Assembly: GCF_052113705.1 (NCBI RefSeq)
Contig: NZ_JBGQOG010000011.1
Location: 1 to 64,000 of the forward strand
Length of the DNA stretch: 64,000 bases
Direction of reading: 5' to 3'
Origin: JBGQOG01 sp052113705
GTDB lineage: Bacteria; Pseudomonadota; Alphaproteobacteria; Rhodobacterales; Rhodobacteraceae
Below the pieces are notes generated by a model. The model had not been told where the DNA came from. It ran no database searches and saw only the letters and a list, made by a program, of their open reading frames with translations. Shown here in pieces: positions 63,551-64,000 of this stretch. Each line of letters starts with the position of its first letter. Position 1 is the stretch's first letter. The translations under genes and the position numbers were made by a program.

Positions 63551-64000
63551 CTATTGGCTGGTGGCCGCGCGATAGGTCTCAAGCACCGCTTCCGCTTGCG
63601 GGTTGTTCAGCCGCGCGACCCAATCGGTACCGACGGCGGCAAGCGCGGTGCTCACCTCGGCCAGCTCTTCGGGCGTGAATTCATAGGTATCAATGCCTTG
63701 TGCTTTCCACTCGGCAATCAGCCCGGCAACCGACGCATCCTGCGCCTGCGCGACATGCAGGGCCGTCTCGCCGCCCAGCTGCAGCAGTTTCGCCTGCACA
63801 TCCGCCGCGAGACCGTCAAAAACCTCGGTCCGCATCACCATGATAAAGCTGTAACCGCCAAACGAGCCATTGGTGGAGATGTATTTCACCACCTCGTTCA
63901 GCTTGTAGCCCGGCACCGAGGGCAGCGGGAACAATACCGCATCCAGACGGCCCCGCTCGACGGCGGTATAGACCTCGGGTCCCGGGATCGAGATACCGAC
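63551..64000 (-). CDS. dctP: TRAP transporter substrate-binding protein DctP (C-terminal part)
   Basis: The last 149 codons of a DctP-type receptor; the 5' end is outside the window. The conserved GPEVYTAVERGRLDAVLFP block is at the window edge, followed by the C-terminal alpha-helical region. The TTG-initiated frame at 63934 is only part of this longer frame, which is open to base 64000. It supplies the ligand to the DctM at 62183. Confidence 0.88.
   Translation of the reverse strand, partial: VGISIPGPEVYTAVERGRLDAVLFPLPSVPGYKLNEVVKYISTNGSFGGYSFIMVMRTEVFDGLAADVQAKLLQLGGETALHVAQAQDASVAGLIAEWKAQGIDTYEFTPEELAEVSTALAAVGTDWVARLNNPQAEAVLETYRAATSQ

Overview
The window is about 65% GC, almost fully coding, and organised into short directional operons. 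It looks like a chromosomal or large-replicon stretch of an alphaproteobacterium of the Rhodobacteraceae type (Paracoccus/Rhodobacter/Roseobacter relatives). The evidence is the dense set of TRAP, TTT (Tct) and ABC importers each tied to a catabolic operon, the many IclR regulators, a Hint-domain secreted-type protein, and the liuBDEC-type leucine genes. I see no rRNA, tRNA, CRISPR array, insertion sequence, integrase or phage gene. This is a catabolic neighbourhood: nearly every operon pairs a transporter with acyl-CoA or sugar enzymes and a local regulator.

Layout. (1) 1-3910: aromatic acyl-CoA genes, with a fused salicylyl/2-aminobenzoyl-CoA monooxygenase-reductase, an SDR and two 4HBT thioesterases. 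(2) 4017-7446: a Hint-domain beta-repeat protein and, divergently, an MFS carrier. (3) 7459-14104: a tripartite tricarboxylate-type transporter (TctA, TctB, TctC) with an acyl-CoA ligase, a crotonase and an IclR regulator. (4) 14195-22624: a second, tail-to-tail module with an IclR regulator, a Rossmann protein, a paralogous acyl-CoA ligase, a polyamine-type ABC importer with a fused permease, and a crotonase. (5) 22780-26635: an IclR regulator and a heterotrimeric ferredoxin/FAD amine dehydrogenase of the HcnABC/opine-oxidase type. (6) 26645-34774: an operon of aminotransferase, amaB-type ALDH, hglS and ydiJ that together would take piperideine-6-carboxylate/2-aminoadipate to 2-oxoglutarate, with a divergent LysR regulator. 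(7) 35071-44709: a LacI-controlled sugar ABC importer with two TIM-barrel isomerase-like and two Gfo/Idh/MocA proteins. (8) 44862-53950: a divergent IclR-centred cluster, with cupin, TRAP transporter and flavin oxidoreductase on one side and DUF6282-like hydrolase, thiolase and HpcH aldolase on the other. (9) 54096-56390: a chemoreceptor. (10) 56868-64000: lower leucine catabolism (LiuC, LiuE, LiuD, LiuB) preceded by a TRAP transporter that runs off the window.

Two cross-cutting patterns stand out. All five solute-binding-protein genes (TctC, PotD-like, sugar SBP, two DctP) are followed by a perfect or near-perfect GC-rich hairpin before the next gene. The two promoters flanking the IclR gene at 49896-50708 both have a TTGACA -35 box and a similar 17-bp GTTCCG-type inverted repeat at or just past the -10, which suggests one regulon for an undescribed carboxylic-acid pathway.
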